DNA from: Bufo bufo
Taxonomy: Eukaryota > Chordata > Amphibia > Anura > Bufonidae
Reading direction: 5' to 3'
DNA length: 64,000 bases
NCBI RefSeq assembly: GCF_905171765.1
Contig: NC_053393.1
Coordinates: 71,083,371-71,147,370 of the forward strand
The notes under the pieces were generated by a model. That model made no database searches. It saw only the letters and a list, made by a program, of their open reading frames with translations, and was not told the DNA's origin. Position 1 is the stretch's first letter; every line of letters starts with the position of its first letter. The translations under genes were made by a program, and so were the position numbers. Below are positions 1-11,658 of this stretch, piece after piece.

Positions 1-525
1 TTCTGTGCCAGAGTGCACTTAGTAGTAATAGTGCACCTACAGTGCCCCCAACAGTAGTTGTGTCCCAGAAGTACGGTGATAATGCTCCCATAGTCCCCCA
101 GTTGTAATAAAGCTCACCATAATGCCCCTGGTAGTAATAATTCTCTTTATAATGTGTGACAGTAGAAAAACGCCTCCTTATAATGTGCGCCAGTACAAAA
201 AATGCCCCGTTGTGTGTCAGTAAAAAAAAAAAAACATCTCTTAGTGCCCCCAGTAGAGCCAATGTCCCCAGAGTGCCCTCATGTGTTACAATGACCCGTA
301 CTGTGTGCCACTAGAAAAAACACTTAGTGGACCCCAGTTGAGCTTAGGTGCCCATAGTGCCCCTATAATTTGTGCCAGTATAAAATACTCCTATATAGTG
401 CCCCCAGAAGATGCCCCATAGTGCTCCCCCCGTCCCCATAGTGTCCTCCATAATGTGCCAGTATAAAATGCCCCTATAGATTGCCCCACTTAGATGCCCC
501 CATAATGCTCCTATGCTGGACTATT
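1..525. repeat. Degenerate minisatellite, probable hAT-element interior
   Basis: No gene is seen. The stretch is made of imperfect units of about 25-35 bp rich in GTGCCCCCAGTAGT and ATAATGTGCCAGTATAAAAT motifs. Positions about 333-409 match the reverse complement of about 13251-13340, which is inside the hAT-type element at 11659-13920. I infer that the window opens inside a related element in the opposite orientation. No terminal inverted repeat is visible at its right edge, so it is either truncated there or cut by the window start. Confidence 0.7.
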
Positions 526-571
526 TAAAGAACCAAATGCAACTAAAATGACATCAATTGTTTTTGTAATA

Positions 572-2036
<1,465 letters not shown>

Positions 2037-2394
2037 TAGACTAGATAACCTAAAGCTCAGGCACTTCCAGCTGAGTAGAAAGCCTTAAACACCCTGGTGC
2101 AGCTAGTGATTGGCTGGCGAAGGATTTGGACAAACATTCTGGCCCTTTAAGAGGCTGAGCATGAGCTTGCCCCCTAAGCAAGCCACAACAGAAAAACGTA
2201 CCGCCTGCACAAGACGCTGTTGGCCATAGGAGCGGGAAGCAAGTTGAGGAGCACAGCGCACATGCTCACGGGATTCAGCAGGGCAGTGGCAAACATGGAA
2301 CTCTAACCTAACATACAGAGAATGGTGAAAATGAATAGCCTTGGTATTCATAACTGAAAGAACATAACACAAATGTATTAACATAAAAAGACAC

Positions 2395-3110
2395 TATCCA
2401 GATTAAAGAGAGCTCCACTGGTGACATGGAAGATGTGTAGGAAGTGGTCCAGTTCTGTCCAGACACATGTCATCATATCTTTGGATATAGAGTCCACTTT
2501 TTAAGTGTAGGCGTCGCCACAGGTCATTCAGATCATGTAGCTGGGGGGTAGCCCCACAGAAAGAAGTCACAGGGTGTCAGATCTGGTGATCATGGAGGCC
2601 AGCGCAACATTGGTGAACTGTTTATTGCAGTGGAGCCGATCCAACATTACGGTAGAGGTTCATTCAGGTATTGTTGAACATCCAGATATAAATGAGGACC
2701 ATCCTGCTAAAAGACTTTGTTAGGTAGATCTTCCTCTATCTGTGGCATAAGTCATTCCTTTAACATTCCAGGTAGGAGAGGCCGGTAACAGTATCCTCGG
2801 CAAAAAAGCAGGGACCATAAATGTTGCGCCAGCTCATTACACATTTACTTTTCGTGAATCCCTCATGTGCTTGATAAGGGCACATGGGTTTTCTGAGCCC
2901 CAAATTCTAAAGTTCTAGTGACTGACCTTCCTACGGAGTCGAAAGGTGGCCTCATTGCCAATCAACAGCCTGTCAGCGAATTCATCCTCTTCCAGTCGGC
3001 CCTGCAAGTCAATGCAAAGTCATGGTGTTTCGGTTTGTCTTCCATTTCAGCTCCTGAAGAAATTGTAATCTGTATGGCTTACAACGCAGACATATTCATA
3101 AGACACACCA
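2395..3110 (-). pseudogene. Relic of a second, mariner-like DDE transposase
   Basis: No long reading frame survives, but reading the minus strand across frames gives consecutive pieces of a mariner-like transposase in the right order. They are FADRL-type text with GNEATFRL (first catalytic block, Asp apparently replaced by Asn), RIWGSENPCA, an IYGPCFF block followed by DTVTGLSYLEML, QDG-PH with LDVQQYLNE (second Asp), RWPP-stop-SPDLTPCDFFLWGY (third acidic residue) and a VTSGAL tail near 2405. This family differs from the neighbouring Tc1 group. Several stops and frameshifts show that it is old. The N-terminal DNA-binding part and the element ends were not found. Identification is by motif order only. 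Confidence 0.7.
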
Positions 3111-3511
3111 CAGCATGGTTTGTGGCATTTGTAGTTCCATACTAGTCAGCCTGGTCAACTTTCTAAGGTTATGCTCATACACGGCTCGAATCTCTTCGAG
3201 TCTCTTCAGAAGTCTTGGGACAGCCAGGACATTCCTATGACATAAACAGCCAGTGGTTTCTATTGGCTTCACCCAACATAAAATGCAGTTTCTATGTAAA
3301 TTCCAACACGCAAAGGGCTTTTTCTTACTGCGATTTTGCCATCTTAAACCTGCCCCTTTGTGTACAGCTCTAAACTAACCTAAAGGGGAAGATTTATTAA
3401 AAATGGTCTAAAAGAAAACTGACTTTGTTACCCATAGCAATCAATCACAATATAGCTTACATTGTACTATTCAGCACAGCTTTAATTACTCAAGAGCAGA
3501 ATTTGTTTACG
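3111..3511. other. No gene; short MITE-like segment
   Basis: No coding pattern is seen. At about 3385-3460 there is a segment (AAGATTTATTAAAAATGG, then GTTACCCATAGCAATCAATC) related to the TTTATCAAACTGG / TTGCTATGGGCAAC repeat at 37753-37884. It is probably half of a small dispersed palindromic repeat. The rest is unassigned. Confidence 0.4.
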
Positions 3512-3663
3512 TTAAAGGGCATCTGTCAGCAGATTTGTACCTATGACACTGGCTGACCTGTTACATGTGCGCTTGGCAGCTGAAGCCATCTGTGTTGGTC
3601 CTATGTTCATATGTGCCCGCATTGCTGAGAAAAATTATGTTTTAATATATGCAAATGAGTCTC

Positions 3664-4831
3664 TGTAACGGAACGCCTAGCACCCCGACCGGGTACCTTC
3701 GTTGAATGGATGCTCCTAGTGCTTTCCGAGGACTCCAAGCACTCCACTTGACACTGTACGCACTGCAGACCCCACGAACCGCCGAAGCTTGGTTGAGGTC
3801 TCACCGTCTCCTACCCACCCTGGACCTACGACAAGGCTCCAGGCTCCAGTGGGTGAACCTCTCCTACATCCAGAGAGCAGGAACCAGGAACAAGCTCTTA
3901 CAAGAGCTAGTAGTAAAGCCAGGGGAGTATAGCAAATCTCCCAGCGTATAGCAATCCCCAGCGTCGATCAGTTACCAAAACACCAGCCTCAACATGATGA
4001 AGGATAAAACAGGAACTGACTGTACTTCACGTACAGCCTGTTTTATTCACAAACCAAAACCATAGTACTGCCCACAGGGTTTTGAAATACAACCAATCAA
4101 TATATTACAACACATCCCCACAATGCATCATGGTTTCCTCCTCTCTGTCCTGGAGACAACCGGGGAGTAATCCAATTATCTCTCAGGACAAAGGGAAATC
4201 GCCAATACACATGTGGAACAACAGGACAGGAATCCCCACCCAAACACACAAAATCCTCCCTTCTGTCTGTGATATAATTATATATTAACATAACTATCAC
4301 AGACAGTAAAAATACAGTTTTTAAACATACTCTATAACTTTAAAACCATACATTCCATCTCCATAAAAATTACATATTTAAACTCAGCATACATCAAATA
4401 TAACCACTTCCAAAAATCACACAAATCCCTCCAGCGGATCAAAAGTTAAGTGGAAGTTCTTTATGACCGACCGCAAGCACAATTTCCTGCCCAAAACAGT
4501 TCCATAGATTTGGGCTGTGCGGTCGGTCAATTTCATGCAGAAAAACGACTAAGTCCCATCTTCGAACGGGACTTAGTCTCTGGAGCTGAAAGTTCCGTAT
4601 GGAAGAAGGTAAGGGTCAGCGGTGTTCGTGTATTTGCGCATCCGATTTTAGTTCCACAGAATCTTTAGTATACACCGCTGACCGCGTTCGGTCCTATTAA
4701 CAGTCCAGACATGCGGCATAGTTCTGTTACACTGTTCTTGAAGGGTAATATGTCCCGGGGCCATAGTCGTAGGGCAAGAGGCTGGTAAATAGGCCTCTCC
4801 AAAACCCAGTGGCGAGGTTGGTTTCGCCACA
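3664..4831 (-). repeat. 3' LTR of the non-autonomous element
   Basis: This LTR of 1168 bp is the 3' copy, because the element reads on the minus strand. It matches 6686-7853 at a constant offset of 3022 bp with no indels. It contains a short inverted repeat around 4464-4530 (GACCGACCGC and GCGGTCGGTC) and a hairpin near 4551-4575 (AAGTCCC / GGGACTT). The end of the internal ORF runs about 100 bp into this LTR. Confidence 0.93.
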
Positions 4832-6568
4832 CATCTCCCCCTCCCAGGGAAGACTAACCAGATACCTGACCTCACGGTCAGTACCTGAGTTAGTCTGGCA
4901 GTCCAACCACAACCCAATACTGGACCTGTTGAATATTGGGGCCTGGCTCTGTTCTGTATGTCCCCAGCTGTTGAGTGGGCATCTGCTACTCCTTGCTTCC
5001 TTGTGGTTCTCCAGCTTGGATCTGTAGGTACTTAGTGGGCAGAGGCCGACTGCGCTCTGCCCAGATGCCAGCTCTTCCGCTGGGGTATCCTGTGGAAAGT
5101 CAGCCTCTGGAGAAGAGGATAGAGGAGGGCAGAGGCCAACTACACTCTGCCCAGATGCCAGCTCTTCCGCTGGGGTACCCTGTGGGATGTCCGGCTCTGG
5201 AGAAGAGGATAGGGAAGGGCAGAGGCTGACTGCGCTCTGCCCAGATGCCAGCTCCTCTGCTGGGGTAGCCTGTGGGGAGTCAGGCTCTGGATAAGAGGAT
5301 AGAGGAGGGCAGAGGCCAACTGCGCTCTGACCAGATGCCAGCTCTTCCGCTGGGGTAGCCTGTGGGATGTCCGGCTCTGGAGAAGAGGATAGGGGAGGGC
5401 AGAGGCTGACTGCGCTCTGCCCAGATGCCAGCTCTTCTACTGGGATGTGGTCAGGGTATCCTATCCCCAGGACCTTGTTGCAGATCGGCTGTGGAGAGGA
5501 GGAATCGCTTACCTCCTCCTCCTGGCCTTCCTGCAGGGTTGGTGGGGGATCTGAACCGGCCGTCCAGCATCCCGGTAGGCCTGGTGCAGAGACCGCGGTC
5601 CCATCTGCACCATCGGAGTTAGGGGTGCTGTCCCCCTGTGGTTGGGGAGAGAGATCGGTTGTCTCTTCTCTCTTTACAACACACTGCCGCTGGGGGAGGG
5701 AGACGATGCTCTCCTCTCCCTGCAAAACATACTGCCGCTGGGGAGCAGGACCAACTGTCCCTACTCCCTGAAACTCCGGCTGCCGTTGGGGATCTGGGCC
5801 GACTGCCCAGAATCCCTGTAGTGCCGGTGGAGAGATCTCGTTCCCATCTCCACCTGCCATATGGGTTTTCCCCCAGGACCAGTCTATGAGGTCCCCTACC
5901 TCTGTAGCTGGTACTGAAGCAGGGGATACTTCAGTTGGGTCTTCCCAGAACACCTCCACAATATCCTTCCAGCTGAAGGACTCTAGTCCTGGGTCTGACA
6001 CTCTGCTCTCTCGTTGAGCCCTCTCAATGGAGTGGAAGAGATCTCGGTAGTCCTGTTCCAGTTCCCACTCCAGGGTTGCTAGGTGAGCCAGGTCTTTCTC
6101 TACCTCATGGGGGTCATCCCAATCCAGCCTAGCCTCCCTCTCGTAGAAGATGTTCTGAAGTCTGGACTGTGCAGGGCTCCCGAAGTCAGGCTCTGCAAAG
6201 GACTCCCATAACAAGCCCGGACCATAAAACTCCTCTCCCTCTGGCTTGTCATGCTCAGCTGCCCTGGGGGAATGTTGAATGACATGCCACCTTAGGGCCT
6301 GGTAAGCATCCTCTATCCAAAGCTCCTTACATACCAGGCTCCAGAGCATTGTTACCCAGTCATCCAGTGGCTGCTCTCCCAAGAGACCCATCCGCTTCGC
6401 CACACGCTTCTGTAGCTGCTGCTCATAACTAGGGAGACTCTCACCTCGCGGCCGCTGGGCATTTTCCAGGGCATGATACCAGACTTCCTTTCTGTCTGCA
6501 TCCCTGTAGTCTGCGGCTGCCTCCTCCTCCTCGTCATAGAACGCTGTCCGAAGACTAGCCGATTCCAT
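4727..6568 (-). CDS. Gag-like ORF of the non-autonomous LTR element, 613 aa
   Basis: This is the only long ORF in the internal region. I chose the ATG at 6568 because it lies about 120 bp after the 5' LTR and has a good Kozak context (A at -3, G at +4). The N-terminal 200 residues are acidic and Trp/Glu-rich and look folded (for example DDWVTMLWSLVCKELW). The middle is Pro/Gln-rich and low in complexity. A run of about five 30-residue repeats containing PAEELASGQSAV follows. I see no zinc knuckle, no DSG protease motif and no polymerase motif. Position and context suggest a structural Gag-type protein, but I do not recognise the family, so this is inference. The ORF has no internal stop and extends into the 3' LTR. 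Confidence 0.75.
   Translation of the reverse strand: MESASLRTAFYDEEEEAAADYRDADRKEVWYHALENAQRPRGESLPSYEQQLQKRVAKRMGLLGEQPLDDWVTMLWSLVCKELWIEDAYQALRWHVIQHSPRAAEHDKPEGEEFYGPGLLWESFAEPDFGSPAQSRLQNIFYEREARLDWDDPHEVEKDLAHLATLEWELEQDYRDLFHSIERAQRESRVSDPGLESFSWKDIVEVFWEDPTEVSPASVPATEVGDLIDWSWGKTHMAGGDGNEISPPALQGFWAVGPDPQRQPEFQGVGTVGPAPQRQYVLQGEESIVSLPQRQCVVKREETTDLSPQPQGDSTPNSDGADGTAVSAPGLPGCWTAGSDPPPTLQEGQEEEVSDSSSPQPICNKVLGIGYPDHIPVEELASGQSAVSLCPPLSSSPEPDIPQATPAEELASGQSAVGLCPPLSSYPEPDSPQATPAEELASGQSAVSLCPSLSSSPEPDIPQGTPAEELASGQSVVGLCPPLSSSPEADFPQDTPAEELASGQSAVGLCPLSTYRSKLENHKEARSSRCPLNSWGHTEQSQAPIFNRSSIGLWLDCQTNSGTDREVRYLVSLPWEGEMCGETNLATGFWRGLFTSLLPYDYGPGTYYPSRTV
4832..4845 (-). promoter_or_regulatory. 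Putative polypurine tract
   Basis: On the minus strand, GGGAGGGGGAGATG lies directly before the 3' LTR, the position where a polypurine tract primes plus-strand DNA synthesis. Composition and position both fit. Confidence 0.75.
5041..5450 (-). repeat. 90-bp tandem repeat inside the gag-like ORF
   Basis: Units begin at 5041, 5131, 5221, 5311 and 5401 (AGAGGCYRACTRCRCTCTG...), an exact 90-bp period. The period keeps frame and encodes 30-residue repeats with PAEELASGQSAV and LCPPLSS. Copies differ by point changes, and the last is partial. Confidence 0.9.
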
Positions 6569-6665
6569 CCTGCTGTAGCCAGGGGCGCTGTACGGATACT
6601 AGCGTTGCCCTCAATATACTCCACGAACGGTGTCTCCGAGCTGCTTCTCCTCACACTAGGACGCC

Positions 6666-6685
6666 ATCCCACCGCTGCCACCTAA
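6666..6685 (-). promoter_or_regulatory. Putative primer-binding site
   Basis: On the minus strand the 5' LTR ends ...GTTACA and is followed by TTAGGTGGCAGCGGTGGGAT. A stretch starting TGG here fits pairing to a tRNA 3' CCA end, which is the usual place for a primer-binding site. The tRNA is not identified. Confidence 0.55.
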
Positions 6686-7853
6686 TGTAACGGAACGCCT
6701 AGCACCCCTACCGGGTACCTTCGTTGAATGGATGCTCCTAGTGCTTTCCGAGGACTCCAAGCACTCCACTTGACACCGTACGCACTGCAGACCCCACGAA
6801 CCGCCGAAGCTTGGTTGAGGTCTCACCGTCTCCTACCCACCCTGGACCTACGACAAGGCTCCAGGCTCCAGTGGGTGAACCTCTCCTACATCCAGAGAGC
6901 AGGAACCAGGAACAAGCTCTTACAAGAGCTAGTAGTAAAGCCAGGGGAGTATAGCAAATCTCCCAGCGTATAGCAATCCCCAGCGTCGATCAGTTACCCA
7001 AACACCAGCCTCAACATGATGAAGGATAAAACAGGAACTGACTGTACTTCACGTACAGCCTGTTTTATTCACAAACCAAAACCATAGTACTGCCCACAGG
7101 GTTTTGAAATACAACCAATCAATATATTACAACACATCCCCACAATGCATCATGGTTTCCTCCTCTCTGTCCTGGAGACAACCGGGGAGTAATCCAATTA
7201 TCTCTCAGGACAAAGGGAAATCGCCAATACACATGTAGAACAACAGGACAGGAATCCCCACCCAAACACACAAAATCCTCCCTTCTGTCTGTGATATAAT
7301 TATGGATTAACATAACTATCACAGACAGTAAAAATACAGTTTTTAAACATACTCTATAACTTTAAAATCATACATTCCATCTCCATAAAAATTACATATT
7401 TAAACTCAGCATACATCAAATATAACCACTTCCAAAAATCACACAAATCCCTCCAGCGGATCAAAAGTTAAGTGGAAGTCCTTTATGACCGACCGCAAGC
7501 ACAATTTCCTGCCCAAAACAGTTCCATAGATTTGGGCTGTGCGGTCGGTCAATTTCATGCAGAAAAACGACTAAGTCCCATCTTCGAACGGGACTTAGTC
7601 TCTGGAGCTGAAAGTTCTGTATGGAAGAAGGTAAGGGTCAGCGGTGTTCGTGTATTTGCGCATCCGATTTTAGTTCCACAGAATCTTTAGTATACACCGC
7701 TGACCGCGTTCGGTCCTATTAACAGTCCAGACATGCGGCATAGTTCTGTTACACTGTTCTTGAAGGGTAATATGTCCCGGGGCCATAGTCGTAGGGCAAG
7801 AGGCTGGTAAACAGGCCTCTCCAAAACCCAGTGGCGAGGTTGGTTTCACAACA
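6686..7853 (-). repeat. 5' LTR of the non-autonomous element
   Basis: This 1168-bp copy is the 5' LTR in the element's orientation and so should hold its promoter. The clearest differences from the other LTR are at the outer edge (TTTCACAACA here, TTTCGCCACA there) and about ten scattered substitutions. Confidence 0.92.
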
Positions 7854-8063
7854 GTCTCTAAGAGCAATGGGGGCGTTGCCATTGCAGAGAGAGCTGAGCC
7901 CGTTGCTTCTAGAGGCTCATTTGCATACAATAAAACATAATTTTTCTCAGCAATACAGGCACATATGAACATGGGACCAACACGGATGCCTTCAGCTGCC
8001 AAGAGCACATGTAACAGGTCAGCCAGTGTCATAGGAACAAATCTGCTGACAGATGCCCTTTAA

Positions 8064-8130
8064 CTACAGGCCTTTACTTTTGCACTCTTTTTTTTTATTA
8101 TTAATATATATATTAGTTTATATATTAGTT

Positions 8131-8183
<53 letters not shown>

Positions 8184-8408
8184 TCGAAAAATGGGCAGCA
8201 CTCCATAAAATAAAAATAGAAAAAAGTTTATTCACCCAAGCATGTCCTGCTTGGGTGAATAAACTTTTTTCTATTTTTATTTTAGGGAGTGCTGCCCGTT
8301 TTTCGACTTTTATATATTGGGTTTGCTTAATCCCAACTGGGCCAGCTGCACCCCCCTGTCTTCTCAATAGACGTTGCTGCCAATTTTTTTCATATTATTT
8401 TTTTTCCC

Positions 8409-8446
<38 letters not shown>
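8064..8446. repeat. TA microsatellites flanking a perfect hairpin
   Basis: A (TA)n run lies at about 8134-8181 and another at 8412-8446. Between them, 8181-8309 is a near-perfect palindrome with arms starting AAGTCGAAAAATGGGCAGC and a tiny loop near 8243-8250 (CCCAAGCATGTCCTGCTTGGG). It is probably a small foldback element or an inverted dimer in TA-rich DNA. No gene. Confidence 0.85.
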
Positions 8447-8449
<3 letters not shown>

Positions 8450-10028
8450 TGCTCAAAAAAATAAAGGGAACACAAAAATAACACATCCTAGATCTGAGTT
8501 AATTAAATATTCCTCTGAAATACTTTGTTCTTTACATAGTTGAATGTGCTGACAACAAAATCACACAAAAATAAAAAAATGGAAATCAAATTTTTCAACC
8601 CATGGAGGTCTGGATTTGGAGTCACCCTCAAAATTAAAGTCGAAAAACACACTACAGGCTGATCCAACTTTGATGTAATGTCCTTAAAACAAGTCAAAAT
8701 GAGGCTCAGTAGTGTGTGTGGCCTCCACGTGCCTGTATGACCTCCCTACAACGCCTGTGCATGCTCCTGATGAGGTGGCGGACGGTCTCCTGAGGGATCT
8801 CCTCCCAGACCTTGACTAAAGCATCTGCCAACACCTGGACAGTCTGTGGTGCCACGTGACGTTGGTGGATAGAGCGAGACATGATGTCCCAGATGTGCTC
8901 AATTGGATTCAGGTCTGGGGAACGGGCGGGCCAGTCCATAGCATCAATGCCTTCGTCTTGCAGGAACTGCTGACACACTCCAGCCACATGAGGTCTAGCA
9001 TTGTCTTGCATTAGGAGGAACCCAGGGCCAACCGCACCAGCATATGGTCTCACAAGGGGTCTGAGGATCTCATCTCGGTACCTAATGGCAGTCAGGCTAC
9101 CTCTGGCGAGCACATGGAGGGCTGTGCGGCCTTCCAAAGAACTGCCACCCCACACCATTACTGACCCAATGCCAAACCAGTCATGCTGGAGGATGTTGCA
9201 GGCAGCAGAACGTTCTCCACGGCGTCTCCAGACTCTGTCACGTCTGTCACATGTGCTCAGTGTGAACCTGCTTTCATCTGTGAAGAGCACAGGGCACCAG
9301 TGGCGAATTTGCCAATCTTGGTGTTCTCTGACAAATACCAAACGTCCTGCACGGTGTTGTGCTGTAAACACAACCCCCACCTGTGGACGTCGGGCCCTCA
9401 TATCACCCTCATGGAGTCTGTTACTGACCGTTTGAGCAGAGACATGCACATTTGTGGCCTGCTGGAGGTCATTTTGCAGGGCTCTGGCAGTGCTCCTCCT
9501 GTTCCTCCTTGCACAAAGGCGGAGGTATCGGTCCTGCTGCTGGGTTGTTTCCCTCCTACGGCCTCCTCCACGTCTCCTGATGTACTGGCCTGTCTCCTGG
9601 TAGCGCCTCCATGCTCTGGACACTACGCTGACAGACACGGCAAACCTTCTTGCCACAGCTCGCATTGATGTGCCATCCTGGATAAGCTGCACTACCTGAG
9701 CCACTTGTGTGGGTTGTAGACTCTGTCTCATGCTACCACTAGAGTGAAAGCACCGCCAGCATTCAAAAGTGACCAAAACATCAGCCAGGAAGCATAGGAA
9801 CTGAGAAGTGGTCTGTGTTTACCACCTGCAGAACCACTCCTTTATTGGGGGTGTCTTGCTAATTGCCTATAATTTCCACCTGTTGTCTATCCCATTTGCA
9901 CAACAGCATGTGAAATTGATTGTCACTCAGTGTTGCTTCCTAAGTGGACAGTTTGATTTCACAGAAGTGTGATTGACTTGGAGTTACATTGTGTTGTTTA
10001 AGTGTTCCCTTTATTTTTTTGAGCAGTG
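8447..10028 (-). mobile_element. Tc1/mariner element B with intact transposase
   Basis: A 1582-bp element with near-perfect terminal inverted repeats (CACTGCTCAAAAAAATAAAG on the left and its complement on the right), flanked by TA at 8445-8446 and 10029-10030. It landed in a TA microsatellite. The single gene is on the minus strand and fills most of the element. I recognise the sequence as a Tc1 family common in fish, lamprey and amphibian genomes (prior knowledge). Ends and gene both look intact, which is rare for vertebrate Tc1 copies. Confidence 0.95.
8706..9731 (-). CDS. Tc1-family DD34E transposase, 341 aa, apparently intact
   Basis: This encodes the cut-and-paste transposase of element B, acting in the nucleus on its own inverted repeats. 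I chose the ATG at 9731 (MRQSLQPTQ), the start usual for the family; an in-frame ATG 15 codons upstream (9776) would add a tail not typical of Tc1 proteins. The N-terminal half holds two helix-turn-helix modules (about 1-110) joined by a basic RRRGGGRRR linker at about 52-60. Catalytic residues are D152 in FTDESRF, D243 in MQDNARPH and E278 in DLNPIEHIW, giving the DD34E spacing. The C terminus ends RGGHTHY. There are no stops or frameshifts. Whether it is active cannot be judged from sequence alone. Confidence 0.95.
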   Translation of the reverse strand: MRQSLQPTQVAQVVQLIQDGTSMRAVARRFAVSVSVVSRAWRRYQETGQYIRRRGGGRRRETTQQQDRYLRLCARRNRRSTARALQNDLQQATNVHVSAQTVSNRLHEGDMRARRPQVGVVFTAQHRAGRLVFVREHQDWQIRHWCPVLFTDESRFTLSTCDRRDRVWRRRGERSAACNILQHDWFGIGSVMVWGGSSLEGRTALHVLARGSLTAIRYRDEILRPLVRPYAGAVGPGFLLMQDNARPHVAGVCQQFLQDEGIDAMDWPARSPDLNPIEHIWDIMSRSIHQRHVAPQTVQVLADALVKVWEEIPQETVRHLIRSMHRRCREVIQARGGHTHY

Positions 10029-10415
10029 TATATATACAGTATATGAGTATACAAAAGTGAGTACACCCCTCACATTTTTGCAAGTATTTCATTACATCTT
10101 TTCGTGGGACAACACTGAAGATATGACACTTTGATACAATGTAAAGTAGTCGGTATACAGCTTGTATAACAGTGTAAATTTGGTGTGCTCTCAAAATAAC
10201 TCAACACACAGCCATTAATGTCTAAACCGCTGGCAACAAAAGCAAATACACCCCTAAGTGAAAATGGCCAAATTGTGCCCAATTAGCCATTTTCTCTTCC
10301 CGGTGTCATGTAACTCTTCAGTGTTACAAGGTCCCAGGTGTGAATGGGGAGCAGGTGTGTTAAATTTGGTGTTATCGCTCTTACACTCTCTTATACTGGT
10401 CACTGGAAGTTCAAC

Positions 10416-11431
10416 ATGGCTCCTCATGGCAAAGAACTCTCTGAGGATCTGAAAAAAGAATTGTTGCTCTACATAAAGATGGCCTAGGCTATAAGAAGAT
10501 TGCCAACACCCTGAAACTGTGCTGCAGCATGGTGGCCAAGACCATACAGCTGTTTAACAAGACAGGTTCCCCTTACAACAGGCCTCGCCATGGTCGACCA
10601 AAGAAGCTGAGTGCACGTGCTCAGCATCATATTCAGAGGTTGTGCTGCCAGCATTGCTGCAGAGGTTAAAGGGGTGGGGGGTCAGCCTGTCAGTGCTCAG
10701 ACCATACGCCGCACACTGCATCAAATTGGTCTGCATGGCTGTCATCCCAGAAGGAAGCCTCTTCTAAAGATGATTCACAAGAAAGTCCGCAAACAATTTG
10801 CTGAAGACAAGCAGACTAAGAACATGGATTGCTGGAACCATGTCCTGTAATCTGATGAGACCAAGATAAACTTATTTGGTTCAGATGGTATCAAGTGTGT
10901 GTGGGGGCAACCAGGTGAGGAGTACAAAGACAAGTGTGTCTTGCCTACAGTCAAGCATGGTGATGAAGTGTCATGGTTTGGTGGTTTGGGGGCTGTATGA
11001 GTGCTGCCGGCTGTGGAGAGCTACAGTTCATTGAGGGAACCAATAATGCCAACATGTACTGTGACATACTGAAGCAGATCATGGTCCCCTCCTTTCGGGA
11101 ACTGGGACGCAGAGCAGTATTCCAATAGGATAACGATCCAAAACACACCTCCAAGATGACCTGCCTTAACTGCCTTGCTAAAGAAACTCACGGTAAAGGT
11201 GCTGGACTCGCCAAGCATGTCTCCAGACCTAAACCCTATTGAGCATATGTGGGGCATCCTAAAACGGAAGGTGGAGGAGCGCTAAGTTTATCTAAGACCC
11301 ACCAGCATCATGATGTCATCATGGAGGAGTGGAAGAAGATTCCAGTGGCAACCTGTGAAGCTCTAGTGAACTCCATGCCCAAGAGAGTTAAGGCAGTGCA
11401 GGAAAATAGTGGTGGCCACACAAAATATTGA
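10416..11431 (+). pseudogene. Tc1 transposase of element C, several frameshifts and stops
   Basis: The gene starts at the ATG at 10416 (MAPHGKEL) and ends with a GGHTKY C terminus at 11431. Recognisable blocks are the N-terminal helix-turn-helix (GYKKIANTL-like), the VSAQTIRRTLHQIGLHG segment near 10690-10735, the first catalytic block SDETK at about 10850 immediately preceded by a TAA stop where the family has Trp, a [14 protein letters not shown] block near 11120 with a stop in the preceding codons, and [12 protein letters not shown] near 11220-11250. At least two frame changes are needed to read it. It cannot make a working enzyme. Confidence 0.85.
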
Positions 11432-11658
11432 CACTTTGGGCAGAATTTGGCCATTTTCACTTAGGGGTGTACTCACTGTTGTTGCCAGCAGTTTAGACAT
11501 TAATGGCTGTGTGTTGAGTTATTTTTAGGGCACACCAAATTTACACTGTTATACAAGCTGTACACTGACTACTTTACATTGCATCAAAGTGTCATATCTT
11601 CAGTGTTGTCCCATGAAAAGATATAATAGAATATTTACAAAAATGTGATGGGTGTACT

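Larger units (their letters stand above)
3664..7853 (-). mobile_element. Young non-autonomous LTR retrotransposon with one gag-like ORF
   Basis: Two direct LTRs of 1168 bp each flank an internal region of only about 1.85 kb. Both start TG and end CA (plus-strand view: TGTAACGGAACG to CACAACA or CGCCACA), and the whole is bracketed by a perfect 5-bp target duplication GTCTC (3659-3663 and 7854-7858). The LTRs have no length difference and, by eye, only about a dozen substitutions, so the insertion is recent. The internal region has one long minus-strand ORF and no recognisable protease, reverse transcriptase or integrase, so its movement must depend on enzymes from another element. Confidence 0.92.
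3512..8063. mobile_element. Foldback TTAA element split by an LTR element
   Basis: The left piece (3512-3663) and the reverse complement of the right piece (7859-8063) match over more than 150 bp. They begin TTAAAGGGCATCTGTCAGC and share GACACTGGCTGACCTG and CATATGTGCC. Both outer ends carry TTAA (3512-3515, 8060-8063), the target site of piggyBac-type transposases. I infer a palindromic non-autonomous element of about 350 bp that was later split by the insertion at 3664-7853. It carries no gene. Confidence 0.82.

Noticed and set aside
9001..9668. Plus-strand ORFs of 144 and 161 codons
   Set aside because: Shadows opposite the intact Tc1 transposase.
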